DNA of 64,000 bases from Endomychus coccineus (lineage: Eukaryota > Arthropoda > Insecta > Coleoptera > Endomychidae), in the NCBI GenBank assembly GCA_958510875.1, contig OY294067.1, forward strand, positions 198,335,401-198,399,400, given 5' to 3'. A model generated the notes under the pieces. It was not told where the DNA came from. It did not search any database and saw only the letters and a program-made list of their open reading frames with translations. The position numbers and the translations under genes are program-made. How positions within the stretch are numbered: position 1 is the first letter of the stretch; each line of letters begins with the position of its first letter. Positions 9,475 to 19,760 of the stretch are shown piece after piece.

Positions 9475-10180
9475 GACGATGCGTTCAGGAGTACTTACGC
9501 GTTCGTACGAACCCGACTTACGCAACGGCTCAGATAAACTTATCGACGACGAAGACGGAGACACCGACACAGAACCGAGCCTTCCTGGCGATGAGGTTCC
9601 TATGGAAGAAGATAACCGCGATCCACCCGCAACACCAATGGGTCACCCAAACTGGTACAACGATCACGTATACATGGTAGATATGCTGCTGAGTAACGTG
9701 ACACGCAACGTCGAACTGATCGAAATCAAACGATCTCTGAGAACGTACGAAGCGATATGTCTGTTCAGGTTCGCCGTAAATTTCAAGGGAACGTCGTGTG
9801 CCGGTCTAGTATACGGCGGCATATGCACCTATCATTGGCAATGTATGAACATCGGTTTTTGTCGCGTATCGAGTCGCATACTGGATAACGTTAACGACGG
9901 TTCGTCGAAAACCTATCACGACAAGGTGACGCCGTATTTTACGAACGTGCTACCTAAAGCTACGCTTCCCATAGCACCGATCGTACGATCCATAAGTCGT
10001 AAAGATTTGACGAAGAACAAGGAAAAGATTATTTCGTTGATGAGTTCGTGTTTCGGTCAGACGACAAAAACGGACGAAGCGGAAGCGATGGCCAAGGGGC
10101 TATTGGCGATGATCACTTGCACCGAATCGCCGATATTCACGATAATACGCAATCAATGGATAGCGAATCAGATGGCATGA
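9473..10180 (+). CDS. hypothetical protein
   Basis: A 235-residue protein. The first 60 residues are acidic and probably disordered. The remainder is more ordered, with several cysteines in GTSCAGLVYGGICTYHWQC, which could be a structural or virion module. The gene is the first of a same-strand series with those at 10205 and 10809. The following gene starts 24 bp after its stop. No family recognised. Confidence 0.6.
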   Translation: MTMRSGVLTRSYEPDLRNGSDKLIDDEDGDTDTEPSLPGDEVPMEEDNRDPPATPMGHPNWYNDHVYMVDMLLSNVTRNVELIEIKRSLRTYEAICLFRFAVNFKGTSCAGLVYGGICTYHWQCMNIGFCRVSSRILDNVNDGSSKTYHDKVTPYFTNVLPKATLPIAPIVRSISRKDLTKNKEKIISLMSSCFGQTTKTDEAEAMAKGLLAMITCTESPIFTIIRNQWIANQMA

Positions 10181-10204
10181 GTACGAGGATTAAATCCCAA
10201 AACT

Positions 10205-10789
10205 ATGTATCAATTGATAGATCAATCGGAAGGCAGCGATAAACATACCGTTTCGTTCGTAACGGTAGATCAATTGACGATATTCGATACACCGCTGTTA
10301 TTGATATTGCCCACGTCTGCGGTCGTGCTGGAAGACAAAACTCAATCGTTTTCCGATCCCGCCAACGTTACGATGATTCAATTGACGAATAAAAAAGTCA
10401 ACGTCGGAGTTTTCGCGATTTGCGGGCCCATAATATACGCCCCAGTTATCGGAGGCCAACAAAATAGCAGTGGTGGTGGTGGTGGTGGTGTTGCCACTAA
10501 CGAAATACCCACGATTCCACGTCAACATTTGATGACTTACGCTAAATTGGGGGGTGTTAGTCACGATACGCGATCGGTCGTTCTACCGATGGTGCTAAGT
10601 AATTTAGGAACGGCGATGATCGATCTGACGAACACCAGTCTCATATCGAACGAGGATCTGAAAAAATGTACGCCCAAATTCCAGTTAGTTAGACCCGATC
10701 CCGAACCGTTACCGTTACCGTTACCAGATAATACGCAGTTGCAGTCCACATTGCCGAAAAAACCCCTACCGGGTGACTGGATTTTATAA
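10205..10789 (+). CDS. hypothetical protein
   Basis: A 194-residue protein, mostly beta-strand-like with hydrophobic stretches (LLLILPTSAVVL near residue 31 and VGVFAICGPIIYAPVIGG near residue 72) too short or broken for confident membrane spans. A glycine run encoded by a GGT repeat lies near residue 96, and a Pro-Leu repeat is near the C-terminus. It sits between two unknown genes on the same strand, with about 20 bp on each side. No family recognised. Confidence 0.6.
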   Translation: MYQLIDQSEGSDKHTVSFVTVDQLTIFDTPLLLILPTSAVVLEDKTQSFSDPANVTMIQLTNKKVNVGVFAICGPIIYAPVIGGQQNSSGGGGGGVATNEIPTIPRQHLMTYAKLGGVSHDTRSVVLPMVLSNLGTAMIDLTNTSLISNEDLKKCTPKFQLVRPDPEPLPLPLPDNTQLQSTLPKKPLPGDWIL

Positions 10790-10808
10790 AAGTAATGGGT
10801 GGTAAGAC

Positions 10809-11651
10809 ATGGACGAAATAATCTTATTACCATCTCCATCTCACGCTCGTTCACCCTCGAACGTTCACCGTTCGACATCGATGGCGTCCACGACGACAGA
10901 GAATAAAAACAAATCGATATTACGCCACGCTCGTTCCGTAAAATTTTTTAACGATAAAAAAAACGGCATGTACAAAAAACAACGTGACAGCAAGACCGGT
11001 CGAATTCATTCGACTTTATCGACTCGTCCTTCACACGATACGGCCGATCACGAGAATTCCGCCGTCGCCACAAACGACAAGTCGACAAACGTGTTTTCGT
11101 CGAACACGCACCACGGTGAGCGCGCTTTTCTCGCTTGTGTCACGTTCGTAATATCGGATGTCAGTTTGGTATTGACCGATCAATTCAAAAGGATATTCCC
11201 GTCGACGATGGATCTGTTGCTGCGTTTGAAGCGCGACAATTTCGTTGAATATTTCCACGATAATCACGTCGTTTTATATGCCAGCAACGAAATAGAAATT
11301 TCCCTAGCACGTAACCGTTTACCATCTTCGTCGTCGTTGTCGTCGATCTTCAAGTTTGACCAATACGTGACCGCCACAAAGTACGATTGCATCAACGATC
11401 GACCGATTTTAACCCTACGCAAACATCTATTCCGTAACGGCCGGTCGTCGTTACTGGCCGGTCCGATGGTTTTGATCGCAAAATCGACCGATAACAATAA
11501 TAACGTCAATCAATACGATATCGTGAAAGATATACGACGTTACTACGAATATGACACGAATCACACGCACGTCGTAGATGTCGATCGTGAAAGTTTGCTA
11601 CGCGACATAGCCGTCCAACTGTCCACGCTGATGAAATTTGACAGACAATAA
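10809..11651 (+). CDS. hypothetical protein, TAAG promoter
   Basis: GGTAAGAC stands directly before the ATG, so a late transcript would be nearly leaderless. The 280-residue protein has a basic, probably disordered first third (KSILRHARSVKFF, Lys-rich) and a folded C-terminal two thirds (from about residue 100). The stop codon overlaps AATAAA. No family recognised. Confidence 0.6.
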   Translation: MDEIILLPSPSHARSPSNVHRSTSMASTTTENKNKSILRHARSVKFFNDKKNGMYKKQRDSKTGRIHSTLSTRPSHDTADHENSAVATNDKSTNVFSSNTHHGERAFLACVTFVISDVSLVLTDQFKRIFPSTMDLLLRLKRDNFVEYFHDNHVVLYASNEIEISLARNRLPSSSSLSSIFKFDQYVTATKYDCINDRPILTLRKHLFRNGRSSLLAGPMVLIAKSTDNNNNVNQYDIVKDIRRYYEYDTNHTHVVDVDRESLLRDIAVQLSTLMKFDRQ

Positions 11652-11866
11652 AATAAATATTACACACTAACGAATATGTACTTTTTGTTCTCTACACCCA
11701 ACGAAAAACCTTTCTGCGTTTCAACTAACGATAACATCGAGTCGAACAATTATAAACGAACAAGTTATTCAGTCTATTTTTAGATGTACGTGTAGACGTG
11801 ACAATAACACATATAAACGTATCACGTTACGTGAAGTCACCTGACGATATTCTTGTCAATTTTCAG

Positions 11867-11900
11867 TATAAAAGGCAGCTGCTGGCACATAGCAGTCAGT
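11867..11900 (+). promoter_or_regulatory. early-type promoter of family-A gene
   Basis: TATAAAA at 11867-11873 and CAGTCAGT at 11893-11900, 26 nt apart: a textbook arthropod pol II core promoter. The 11652-11866 gap upstream is AT-rich with no other clear signal. The open frame of the next gene runs back through this promoter, so the true start must be the ATG at 11955. Confidence 0.8.
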
Positions 11901-11954
11901 ATTCGATCAGTATCATCCGACTTTGAAACATCGAATCGTGTATTCCGCGTCATC

Positions 11955-13010
11955 ATGAATATTTCCAACCGTACAGTGATTGAGCGTTTTTTAAATATAA
12001 TCCAAGAATTAAAATTGGAGGAGTCCGAGCATATCGATACATCTGAGGCGACGAGGATGACGGAGAAAGAGAAACGTAGCGAGGCACGATCGGAAGGGTG
12101 CATCCAAAAAAAAAGCGATCTCGTCGACGAAGCTGTGTTATGCGAAACGAAAAAAATAGAGGGCGATATCGGTACGTGGTCGTCGGGCTCGTACACAAAG
12201 AAGGAAGAAGACGTTCGAGCGTGGCAAGACGCGTTGTATGGAGAAAATGGAAATCATGATATGGAACAATTGTTCAAGTCGTGTAAGAAAGGCAGCTATA
12301 CGGATCTTGTCGACGCCATCTACTTTCTCGATACAGAATATCAGAACCAGGGCGAAAATACGATATATTTGGCGGTGGCGATGACGCGTGACGGATACAC
12401 CACGCATCTGAACGGGGCGCCGTACAATTTGTGCAGCAGGAAGAATATCTCAGAGTTGGAAGAATTGGGGAATCTGAAAACCGTCAAAGAAAATCAATAT
12501 ATCCACACGATCACGAATAAACGTTCGGGTATGTGGGAGGATAAGACGAAGGAGGTATCGCCAGCTGTGATTGTCGACAACATCTACCGGTCGTTCTTAT
12601 CGCGTCGCTATACGTCTGAACCTATCATCGTGAGCTGGCGCGATTCAAACGATACAGATTTTTTCGACGGACACATTCACACCAACGATAGCGACAGACT
12701 CACGGTGGACGTGGGTGGTGAATTTGCGAAAATCGAATGGTGTGCCATGATGGGATTCAAACGCGGTAAATTCGTTCGGTACGAATTGTATCGTTTACCT
12801 GGAAAACGTATGATATGGTCGCACACGGTCGAAATTACCAATCAGTATTTCGTCGACAAGACTCACTTCACGTTTAACGATTACCACCGCGTATTAGGCT
12901 GTAGGGATAATCATGGGAAGTATGACGTTGAACAGTGCTGTGCTAACAACAGTAAAAAATTGAAATGTATATTGAGCAGTGTACTATATTCGTTTGTTCG
13001 CAAGGAATAA
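11955..13010 (+). CDS. family-A protein 1 (unknown function)
   Basis: A 351-residue protein starting at the first ATG after the early-type promoter. The N-terminal 80 residues are acidic and helical. The C-terminal two thirds matches the proteins at 59593-60357 and 63658-64000 (minus): shared landmarks are the WED-K-VSP phrase, a TxxxxEWYxxxG-type strand, the basic RYELYRLPGKRMIWSHT region, and a DYHRVLGC phrase before a cysteine-rich end. The other two copies flank a homologous-repeat block, so this is a virus multigene family expressed early. No cellular family recognised. AATAAA overlaps the stop. Confidence 0.7.
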   Translation: MNISNRTVIERFLNIIQELKLEESEHIDTSEATRMTEKEKRSEARSEGCIQKKSDLVDEAVLCETKKIEGDIGTWSSGSYTKKEEDVRAWQDALYGENGNHDMEQLFKSCKKGSYTDLVDAIYFLDTEYQNQGENTIYLAVAMTRDGYTTHLNGAPYNLCSRKNISELEELGNLKTVKENQYIHTITNKRSGMWEDKTKEVSPAVIVDNIYRSFLSRRYTSEPIIVSWRDSNDTDFFDGHIHTNDSDRLTVDVGGEFAKIEWCAMMGFKRGKFVRYELYRLPGKRMIWSHTVEITNQYFVDKTHFTFNDYHRVLGCRDNHGKYDVEQCCANNSKKLKCILSSVLYSFVRKE

Positions 13011-13065
13011 AAAAAATATATTTTCAACATGTTTTATTTTATTTCGCTCCCTGCTAATGTAAGTA

Positions 13066-14278
13066 ATGGCTCCCAAAGACAAGCACGGTCGTAGTTACGA
13101 ATCGGCCAACGATCGTGTATTGAATCGCGTTAACCTAGACGATGCGTATTCCTATTCCATAATGAACGTACTACGATCGTACGTAGATCAATCGGACCAG
13201 AAGCAAGCGCTTCTTTGTCGTCACGTACCGGCAGAATTGAAAGTTTCCCTGATAAAAGCTATCGAAAAGGGATCGTCGAGCGACGTGACGAATTTATGTC
13301 TACTTTGCAAGGACGTCGATAAATTTTCTAGAGAGCAAATTTTCTATCAAGGGATCGTAATGCAATTTGTTGATCACGTAAAACCGACGGACTGTTCTCC
13401 CTTCTGGCAATCTATCATAAGCAAATTTCAGAATCGTTTGTCTACCATTCAATATCGAGACGTGACGATGTTTATCGCGAAATCGCATTATATACGATCG
13501 TTGTCCGCGTCGGGCGTGTCTGTGGGCGACGATAAGATCACGACATATCTGGATAATATTCTGAACGTGGTCAACGGGACGTACAAACCAGATTTTCACA
13601 ATTCCATCTTCAAACATAGCGTAAAGAATATTTTTCAGAACGTAATCGTGTCCTTTGCCGATTTCGTGGTGACAAATATCGATTTATACATGGGTGACCA
13701 ACGGCAAGCGTCACCTTCGGACACCGTTGATAATACGACGGACGAAGATAATATTATCGTTTCTCAATTTTTGAGCAAGCGAGTCGAAACGACCGACTGG
13801 AGAAATAAATTAAACGATATTCGTACGAACAATCTGATTAACGCGACGAACGCTACGCGAAATTACGAGAACGATGATTACGACGACGGTGTGCGGTTTC
13901 CTTCCTCGCCACCATCGTTATCTTCGTCGTCGTCTACGTCGTCGTCATCATCGACTAACAAAACGGTAATAATTCATAGAGAACGTGATTTGATGTCACC
14001 GATACCGTCACCTTTGTTATCGCAGTCGTCGTCGTCGTCGTCGTCATCGTCGACTAACGAAACGGTGATAATCCATGAAGAACATTGTAAATTGTCACCG
14101 ATACCATCGCCTTCGTTGTCTTCGGCATCATCATCATCATTATCAACGTCGTCTTTCACGTATCATAGAAGTGCCGGAGAATTCATCGTCGACGCTGATG
14201 TCATACAACGAGACAATGATGATGATGATGATGATCGTGCCGATGAAGATAACGATAGTTGTAAAGACAACGATAGCA

Positions 14279-14321
<43 letters not shown>

Positions 14322-14620
14322 CGATAACTTGTTCGTTACGTTACCGTCGATCGTAATCACACAGAACGATACGAAGAACGATCCGTTTTTGTTGTCTAGT
14401 TCATTTGTCACGACCGGGGACGATGAAATAGTCGAAGAACGCGACGGTCACGACGAGTCGTTCATGTTATCGTCATGTCAACCGCCAACACCCATATCCA
14501 AGTTGAACGATTTGTTCGATATCGAAATATCGGTCGACGTGACGCCGCAAATAGACGACAGTGAACGCGCATCGACAGAAAATGAAGTATTGTCGAATAA
14601 CGATAGCGAAAACAACAAAG

Positions 14621-14658
<38 letters not shown>

Positions 14659-14769
14659 AACAACAACAACGACGATGACGAAAAAACCGATTCGGAAACG
14701 GCGACTGCGGTGGTAGTGGTGGCGACGGCGGTGGTGGTAGAGGAGATCGCCGTAGATAATAGTTGTTGA
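13066..14769 (+). CDS. hypothetical protein with long homopolymer runs
   Basis: TGTAAGT immediately precedes the ATG. Residues 1-220 of this 567-residue protein look folded and helical and contain CLLCK, a possible CxxC. The remainder is low complexity: Ser runs (about 284-350), an Asp run (about 406-420) and an Asn run (about 519-535), all encoded by pure trinucleotide tracts. A SPIPSP phrase occurs twice in the Ser-rich part. It could be a scaffold or phospho-regulated disordered protein; this is inference. No family recognised. Confidence 0.6.
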
Positions 14770-14830
14770 TCGATATCTCCGTCTGACAGAACGAACATCG
14801 ACACGGTTCAGTGTGCTCGTGATATCTACG

Positions 14831-16045
14831 ATGACGAACAACCGATCGTACGGAAACGTTATTTTCCGCTCGCTAGATTCGGAATCTAGACGGTTCGTCC
14901 GTGAAAATGCCCAGAACGACGATGATATGGTATTACCGTTGTGTACGTTCGTGACACAATTGAAAGCGAACGGACGGTCACAACCTCGATCAAAAATATT
15001 AAACGAACGCCAATTGAAAACTATACGAGAATGTTATCATCTCACGATTCCGGAGCCGGGCACACCGTTCGGTATATTGTTGTGCAAGACGTTCCTAGAG
15101 CCCAGACAACAGAACAATTTCGACATTAAACGACCGAAATTGTTCAACGTCGAAGAAGGAACCAGTACGGATTTCTACTCGAACGATGCCTGGATGGATC
15201 CCGTCGAAAAATTCATGTCCATCGCGAAAACGGAAATGTTATTATTGATGAAGAAAAATGCCACAATTTACATGTCGTTCTTATTGCGAACGTCAACGAT
15301 TCGCACCGTCGACGATTTCAAACGTAACATCGTCGAATACATCCTTCCGTATACCATGTGCGTACGTCTGATGAACGTCGAACCGTCGTCGGAAACTCCT
15401 CCGGCCGCTATCGCATCTAGACAGAATTTCTATTTCGTCGTATACGTTCTACCGAAAATGGAAACCAGTTTCCTACTTCGAATATATTCCATGCCAATTT
15501 TATCGTTACAAACGGAAGAGCAAACGGCGAACGACGATACGACTACAGACTACGAGCCCGACGTGACGACGTCTCGGCTGCGTCTAATTTTCACTAGCAA
15601 CCGATCATATTTCAACGATAAACACGTGAACGTAATGAATTCGATGATATTTCTATATTGTTTCATTACCGACCGATACAAGCCCGACTTTGAAGATATC
15701 AGCGACGACATTACAAACTATATGGTAAAACTCGTTTCGATGATTAGTTACGAAATTGGAGGTTATTCGTTGAAACGTAACGGATTGGCAAAAAGTGGCG
15801 TCGGTCCGCTGGCATTCGTCATATCCGAAGCGGGTCTGATAGAAACACCCAAGTTCACCGGAACGGCCGATTATCCGAAAAACGACGGGAATCTCGATGA
15901 AACGATACCGTCGTCGTCGTCGTCGTCGTTATCGTCGCTAGCCAAGAAAACGTTCCTGATCGAGAGTTATTTCGAAAGAATATTTGTCAATTTGCCTCTG
16001 AAAATGGGACTCTTGAACGATGAAATGCAATTATTTCGAAACTAA
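14831..16045 (+). CDS. hypothetical protein
   Basis: A 404-residue protein starting at the ATG at 14831; the open frame extends six codons upstream without ATG. It appears to be a compact globular protein without membrane segments, with a Ser run near residue 360. The 3' end converges on helicase-2 with about 70 bp between, which contains AATAAA signals for both strands. No family recognised. Confidence 0.6.
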   Translation: MTNNRSYGNVIFRSLDSESRRFVRENAQNDDDMVLPLCTFVTQLKANGRSQPRSKILNERQLKTIRECYHLTIPEPGTPFGILLCKTFLEPRQQNNFDIKRPKLFNVEEGTSTDFYSNDAWMDPVEKFMSIAKTEMLLLMKKNATIYMSFLLRTSTIRTVDDFKRNIVEYILPYTMCVRLMNVEPSSETPPAAIASRQNFYFVVYVLPKMETSFLLRIYSMPILSLQTEEQTANDDTTTDYEPDVTTSRLRLIFTSNRSYFNDKHVNVMNSMIFLYCFITDRYKPDFEDISDDITNYMVKLVSMISYEIGGYSLKRNGLAKSGVGPLAFVISEAGLIETPKFTGTADYPKNDGNLDETIPSSSSSSLSSLAKKTFLIESYFERIFVNLPLKMGLLNDEMQLFRN

Positions 16046-16114
16046 TAAATGATAATGAACGATAATAAAACAACAAGCTTTTCATTGATACGTTTATTCG
16101 CACACTCGTAACAA

Positions 16115-18385
16115 TCAAATGAGGATAGATCTGTACTGCTTCAAACTTTTGAATCTCGTTATCATCACATAAATGTGTTGTCCGTCGGCACCGGTACAGT
16201 CCAGGTAGCCGTCTTCTTCGATCGTCAGTCCCTGACTTTGATATGCATTTTCGATACAACTCAGATGTATCGGAAAACCCACGTGCTCGATCGGCATTTT
16301 ATTATATTGGATTCGTCTATCTACCGCTCCCGATCCGGGATACATGCGATAATAACGATCGATCGATTCGTCCAACATAACGATACTCGTCAATTCACCA
16401 TCGTCCGACGAGTATTCGAGTTTTATCAATTTCAATACGCTACCACTCGGTATTTTCGTAGCTCCCATGAAATTTGTCAACAAAGTGTACGAGAATCCCA
16501 CCGCTAAATGGGTGAAATGTTGTCGCACAGACGACTGATAACGAACGATATATTTGCTTAGTATATTTACGTCGAATCGCTTGGACAATTGTCGAAATAG
16601 CGAATCGATCAATTCCCCGGTTATATCGTAACATTGCCTGTTCGAAACGACAAGAATTCTAAACGGTACTTTGAAATTCTTAATGGGTACACAATCGTCC
16701 CGCGATACGCTGTCCTCACATCGTTCGATCATCTTCACGTACGTATCTACCAGTTCCGTGATATCGATCGATCTGATAGTGTTAATTTTATTATCGTTCA
16801 CGAAACGTTTTAGTAATTCCTTCCGACTGTCCGCGTCTTTATTTCTATCCATATCGACGATGAATCGTTGTAGCTCGGAATCTTCAGACGAACGCATCAA
16901 CTTACTCAATTTATATTCAAACACTCGATTCGATCCCAACAATTGTTTTGCGAGAATCACATTAGATGGCGGTAAAGCGCTATAAGTCAATTGTTCACGG
17001 CATTTGGTCAGATCAACGTTGTCGCCATAGACCCGGCCATTCCTCGTTTGTACCTGAACGTCGTTCACGTACGTATATCTTGTATCGTTTCCACTCGTTC
17101 GACGTTCGCCCCGCGTAATCGTCTCCTGGCTACATGCACCCTCGTCGCTGTATGCGTATTCGTCGGTGTTCGTTTCGTCCAGATCGTAATTTGAGCTGCT
17201 CACCGTATCGAAATCGATCGGACCGCACTGATTTTCGTCACCGCACAGAATAACGATCGTATTGTGCGACGATTCGCACAATAATTTCAGTAGGACGAGG
17301 AGAGCGGGTGGCGACATCATCGTGTATTCGTCAACGACACACACGTAGAATTCGTCGTTTTTCGGTCGAACCATTTTCACACGTTTCTTTCTGCACTGAC
17401 GTTGTTCTTCTAACAGTAACTCGCAAAAATCTAGGTAGCGAGTATCCGGTGTGAATTTCATCTGATTAACGCTTCGTCCGATAGTTTTGGCCAGCGTTGA
17501 CATTTGTACGCAGTGGTGCATCGAATCTGGCGACGTCTGATGAACCAAACCACCATTATATGCAGCGTGATATTTGCACGTATCCTTGTAGAAATTGCAC
17601 AGTAGCAAATGTTTCAAAGTGACATAATGAAAAGTACCGTTCACGTGTTTTTGTACGTATTTCAATAATTGGGTCTTCCCCGTCCCACCTAATCCGTACA
17701 ATCGAACCACCGTAACGCGATTCTGCTTGTTATACAAATAGAACGGCGAAAGGCGACAAGACGATGCACGACTATTGTACTGTATTTCTTCGTCTTCGCT
17801 GCCATCCGTATCGGATCGAACGTATTTCCCATCGAACGTTTTCGGTCGTTTCGTTCTGGTGTCAAACAAGAAAATTCCTTCTCGTTTTACACAAGATGTT
17901 GGGAACGTCGAAGTAGAAATATTTTTTTTTTCGTCATCGTTACCATCATCACGTTCATATAATTCACCGATCGAAATTGTATTCAACAAATTCGCAAATC
18001 CTCGTTGTTCGTCGTTCAACGTACACCACGATTCACATTCGGCATTAACGTTCCCCGACAAACACGCCATCATTTCACAACCCGGCACTACCTCACGCGT
18101 ATCATAATTTTTATCTAAAAACCATCGTACGTCGTCTGCATAGTTCCAATGGCAAGAACATCGCGGACGATTTTCACCCACCGGCTCGTTTCGCCATAAA
18201 TTTACAATTTCGTATTTTTTATTTTGATACGAGAAGACTTTCACAACTTTCGGTAGTCTCGACACGACGTTATCGCAGTCTCTTTCGATCGTATCGTTCT
18301 CGATCGATGATGATGATGATGATGATGATGTCGTCGTCAGCGTATTTTGATCATCGTCGCAGACAAAAGTGAACGTTTCAGCCAT
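16115..18385 (-). CDS. helicase-2: helicase-2-like SF1 DNA helicase
   Basis: A 756-residue helicase of the Pif1/RecD-like group, like the helicase-2 proteins of nudiviruses and granuloviruses. It has Walker A GLGGTGKT (residues 231-238, nt 17672-17695), Walker B VVDEYTMMSP near residue 349, the motif III-type LCGDENQCGP near residue 378, and C-terminal motifs V/VI with HLSCIENAYQSQGLTIE and YVMITRFKSL near residue 735. Such enzymes unwind DNA 5'-3' in replication and recombination. The start at 18385 is the ATG nearest a minus-strand TATA/CAGTCA promoter; the frame is open a few codons further. The first 220 residues are an extension with Ser runs and CHWNY-type cysteines. Confidence 0.85.
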   Translation of the reverse strand: MAETFTFVCDDDQNTLTTTSSSSSSSSIENDTIERDCDNVVSRLPKVVKVFSYQNKKYEIVNLWRNEPVGENRPRCSCHWNYADDVRWFLDKNYDTREVVPGCEMMACLSGNVNAECESWCTLNDEQRGFANLLNTISIGELYERDDGNDDEKKNISTSTFPTSCVKREGIFLFDTRTKRPKTFDGKYVRSDTDGSEDEEIQYNSRASSCRLSPFYLYNKQNRVTVVRLYGLGGTGKTQLLKYVQKHVNGTFHYVTLKHLLLCNFYKDTCKYHAAYNGGLVHQTSPDSMHHCVQMSTLAKTIGRSVNQMKFTPDTRYLDFCELLLEEQRQCRKKRVKMVRPKNDEFYVCVVDEYTMMSPPALLVLLKLLCESSHNTIVILCGDENQCGPIDFDTVSSSNYDLDETNTDEYAYSDEGACSQETITRGERRTSGNDTRYTYVNDVQVQTRNGRVYGDNVDLTKCREQLTYSALPPSNVILAKQLLGSNRVFEYKLSKLMRSSEDSELQRFIVDMDRNKDADSRKELLKRFVNDNKINTIRSIDITELVDTYVKMIERCEDSVSRDDCVPIKNFKVPFRILVVSNRQCYDITGELIDSLFRQLSKRFDVNILSKYIVRYQSSVRQHFTHLAVGFSYTLLTNFMGATKIPSGSVLKLIKLEYSSDDGELTSIVMLDESIDRYYRMYPGSGAVDRRIQYNKMPIEHVGFPIHLSCIENAYQSQGLTIEEDGYLDCTGADGQHIYVMITRFKSLKQYRSILI

Positions 18386-18410
18386 AACGAAGAATAAACG
18401 AATACATCGG

Positions 18411-18440
18411 TGACTGTACATTATAACGGTATATATATAC
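18411..18440 (-). promoter_or_regulatory. early-type promoter of helicase-2
   Basis: On the minus strand TATATATATA (about 18431-18440) is followed after about 20 nt by CAGTCA (18411-18416), then the ATG at 18385. This suggests early transcription of the helicase. Confidence 0.65.
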
Positions 18441-18477
18441 CACCACCACCTCCCTGTTCGGACGGTGATGTGCGAAT

Positions 18478-19530
18478 TTACATATGATCGCGTTGCATGG
18501 TTTTGTCAAAGCGACACCTCAATTTCCTAAGAACGTTCGTTTCCCTCGCATGATTAACATCTCTATCGACGATCTTGTCCACGTCGGGATCCTCTGCTGC
18601 CGCTAACCAACGATAATCGATATAAGCATCGGTAAGAGCCCACCATTCGTCGTTCAGACATCCTTCGTGTGGCGTACACAAAATGCTATGTATTAGATTC
18701 CCTTTGCCGAAAACGTTATAGCACGGCGTGGATGCGGTCGTATACATCTTACACGCGTCGCCACATCTCATGCGACGAGGACGTTTCCGACTCGAGCCGT
18801 TTCGTTGATACGATATTCGTATACCGTCCGAATCGAGGGAGTTACAGAACAGCGCGTACATTAGTTTCTGGATAGCACTATAGAATTGGATCGATTCCGT
18901 ATCGAATTTGATCGGTCTCAATAATTGCCATTTGTCCGAAGTTATTCTGTTTATCAGTACGTCCAACGAACTGTTTTTCGTCGGCCATATATACGGTTTA
19001 TTCGGAGGGGTGAGAGATCCGCCGACGTTCGAATGTAACTTGTTGACAACTTTTTCCAACCAGAATCGTTTGAAATTGTACACGACGTTCCAATATTCGA
19101 CCGTGTTACTCACTACGTACGATAAAATATGCGAATAATCTTGCAAAGCGTACGGCGTCGACTCGATCACACATCGATTGGTGTTCATGTAATACGAAGA
19201 AACTAGTATCGAATCTATAACTTGTTCGTCTGTACTTTCGAACAAAGGTATCCCCGTCGAAGAATCGACACTATATTTAGTCGCTTCGTATCGATGATAA
19301 TACAAAATCGATGCATTTTCTTCTCCGTTACTCGTCTGAGATTTCACCGGATACACGTTACAAACGCGACGACCGATATTTCTCCTATATTTCTTATCAT
19401 ACTTCTCGTTCCCCAATACACGGGTGTATCTGTTTCTATCGTTGTTGTCGTCCTCGTTGTCATCATTCGTATCGCTATTATCACCGTGATACGATTCGCA
19501 AGAATACGGACAGACGTTGACTTTGGCCAT
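18478..19530 (-). CDS. hypothetical protein
   Basis: A 350-residue protein from the ATG at 19530. The frame continues upstream into the dispersed repeat at 19552-19615, which is not expected to be coding. Near the N-terminus are an acidic stretch and two cysteines (VCPYSC). Further on are a CNVYPVK phrase and several cysteines in the last 100 residues (RCGDACKMYTTASTPCYNV), so disulfides or a metal site are possible. No signal peptide or membrane helix is seen. I do not recognise a family. Its stop lies about 90 bp upstream of the helicase-2 ATG on the same strand. Confidence 0.55.
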   Translation of the reverse strand: MAKVNVCPYSCESYHGDNSDTNDDNEDDNNDRNRYTRVLGNEKYDKKYRRNIGRRVCNVYPVKSQTSNGEENASILYYHRYEATKYSVDSSTGIPLFESTDEQVIDSILVSSYYMNTNRCVIESTPYALQDYSHILSYVVSNTVEYWNVVYNFKRFWLEKVVNKLHSNVGGSLTPPNKPYIWPTKNSSLDVLINRITSDKWQLLRPIKFDTESIQFYSAIQKLMYALFCNSLDSDGIRISYQRNGSSRKRPRRMRCGDACKMYTTASTPCYNVFGKGNLIHSILCTPHEGCLNDEWWALTDAYIDYRWLAAAEDPDVDKIVDRDVNHARETNVLRKLRCRFDKTMQRDHM

Positions 19531-19551
19531 TATCTTAATATCTATACTAGT

Positions 19552-19615
19552 AACCCATTTATCCCCAACGTGACCGTCATGAGATACGAATTTCACCATT
19601 ATGCAAAACATAATT
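19552..19615. repeat. dispersed element, copy 2
   Basis: AACCCATTTATCCCCAACG followed by TGACCGTCATGAGATACG and AATTTCACCATTATG. It matches the copies at 486-545, 35940-36010 and 59343-59413. This copy encodes the last residues and 3' flank of the Fanzor/TnpB-like fragment on the minus strand, so it may be the transposon right end. Confidence 0.75.
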
Positions 19616-19755
19616 TGGAAATTCCGCCAAACGAACAAATTCATCTGACGTTTTACAACGATAATCGATTAATCCGAGACCAACCAAAATGATGTTACGC
19701 GCAGCATTGACGTCACGATTCCACGTGATTTTACATTTTTGCGTCAGAGTAACGT
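19577..19755 (-). pseudogene. fragment of a Fanzor/TnpB-like nuclease (RuvC-III end)
   Basis: The minus strand encodes KCKITWNRDVNAARNI (nt about 19690-19735). This is the C-terminal RuvC-III signature of OrfB/TnpB and their eukaryotic and viral relatives, Fanzors: a zinc-ribbon remnant, then R-D-x-N-A-A-R-N-I. About 35 further residues follow to a stop. Everything upstream is missing: there is no RuvC-I/II, and the frame runs instead into the 48-bp tandem array, which has no nuclease homology. It is therefore a truncated relic of an RNA-guided nuclease transposon. The second copy of the array, near 60.8 kb, lacks this segment. Confidence 0.7.
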
Positions 19756-19760
19756 GAAGA

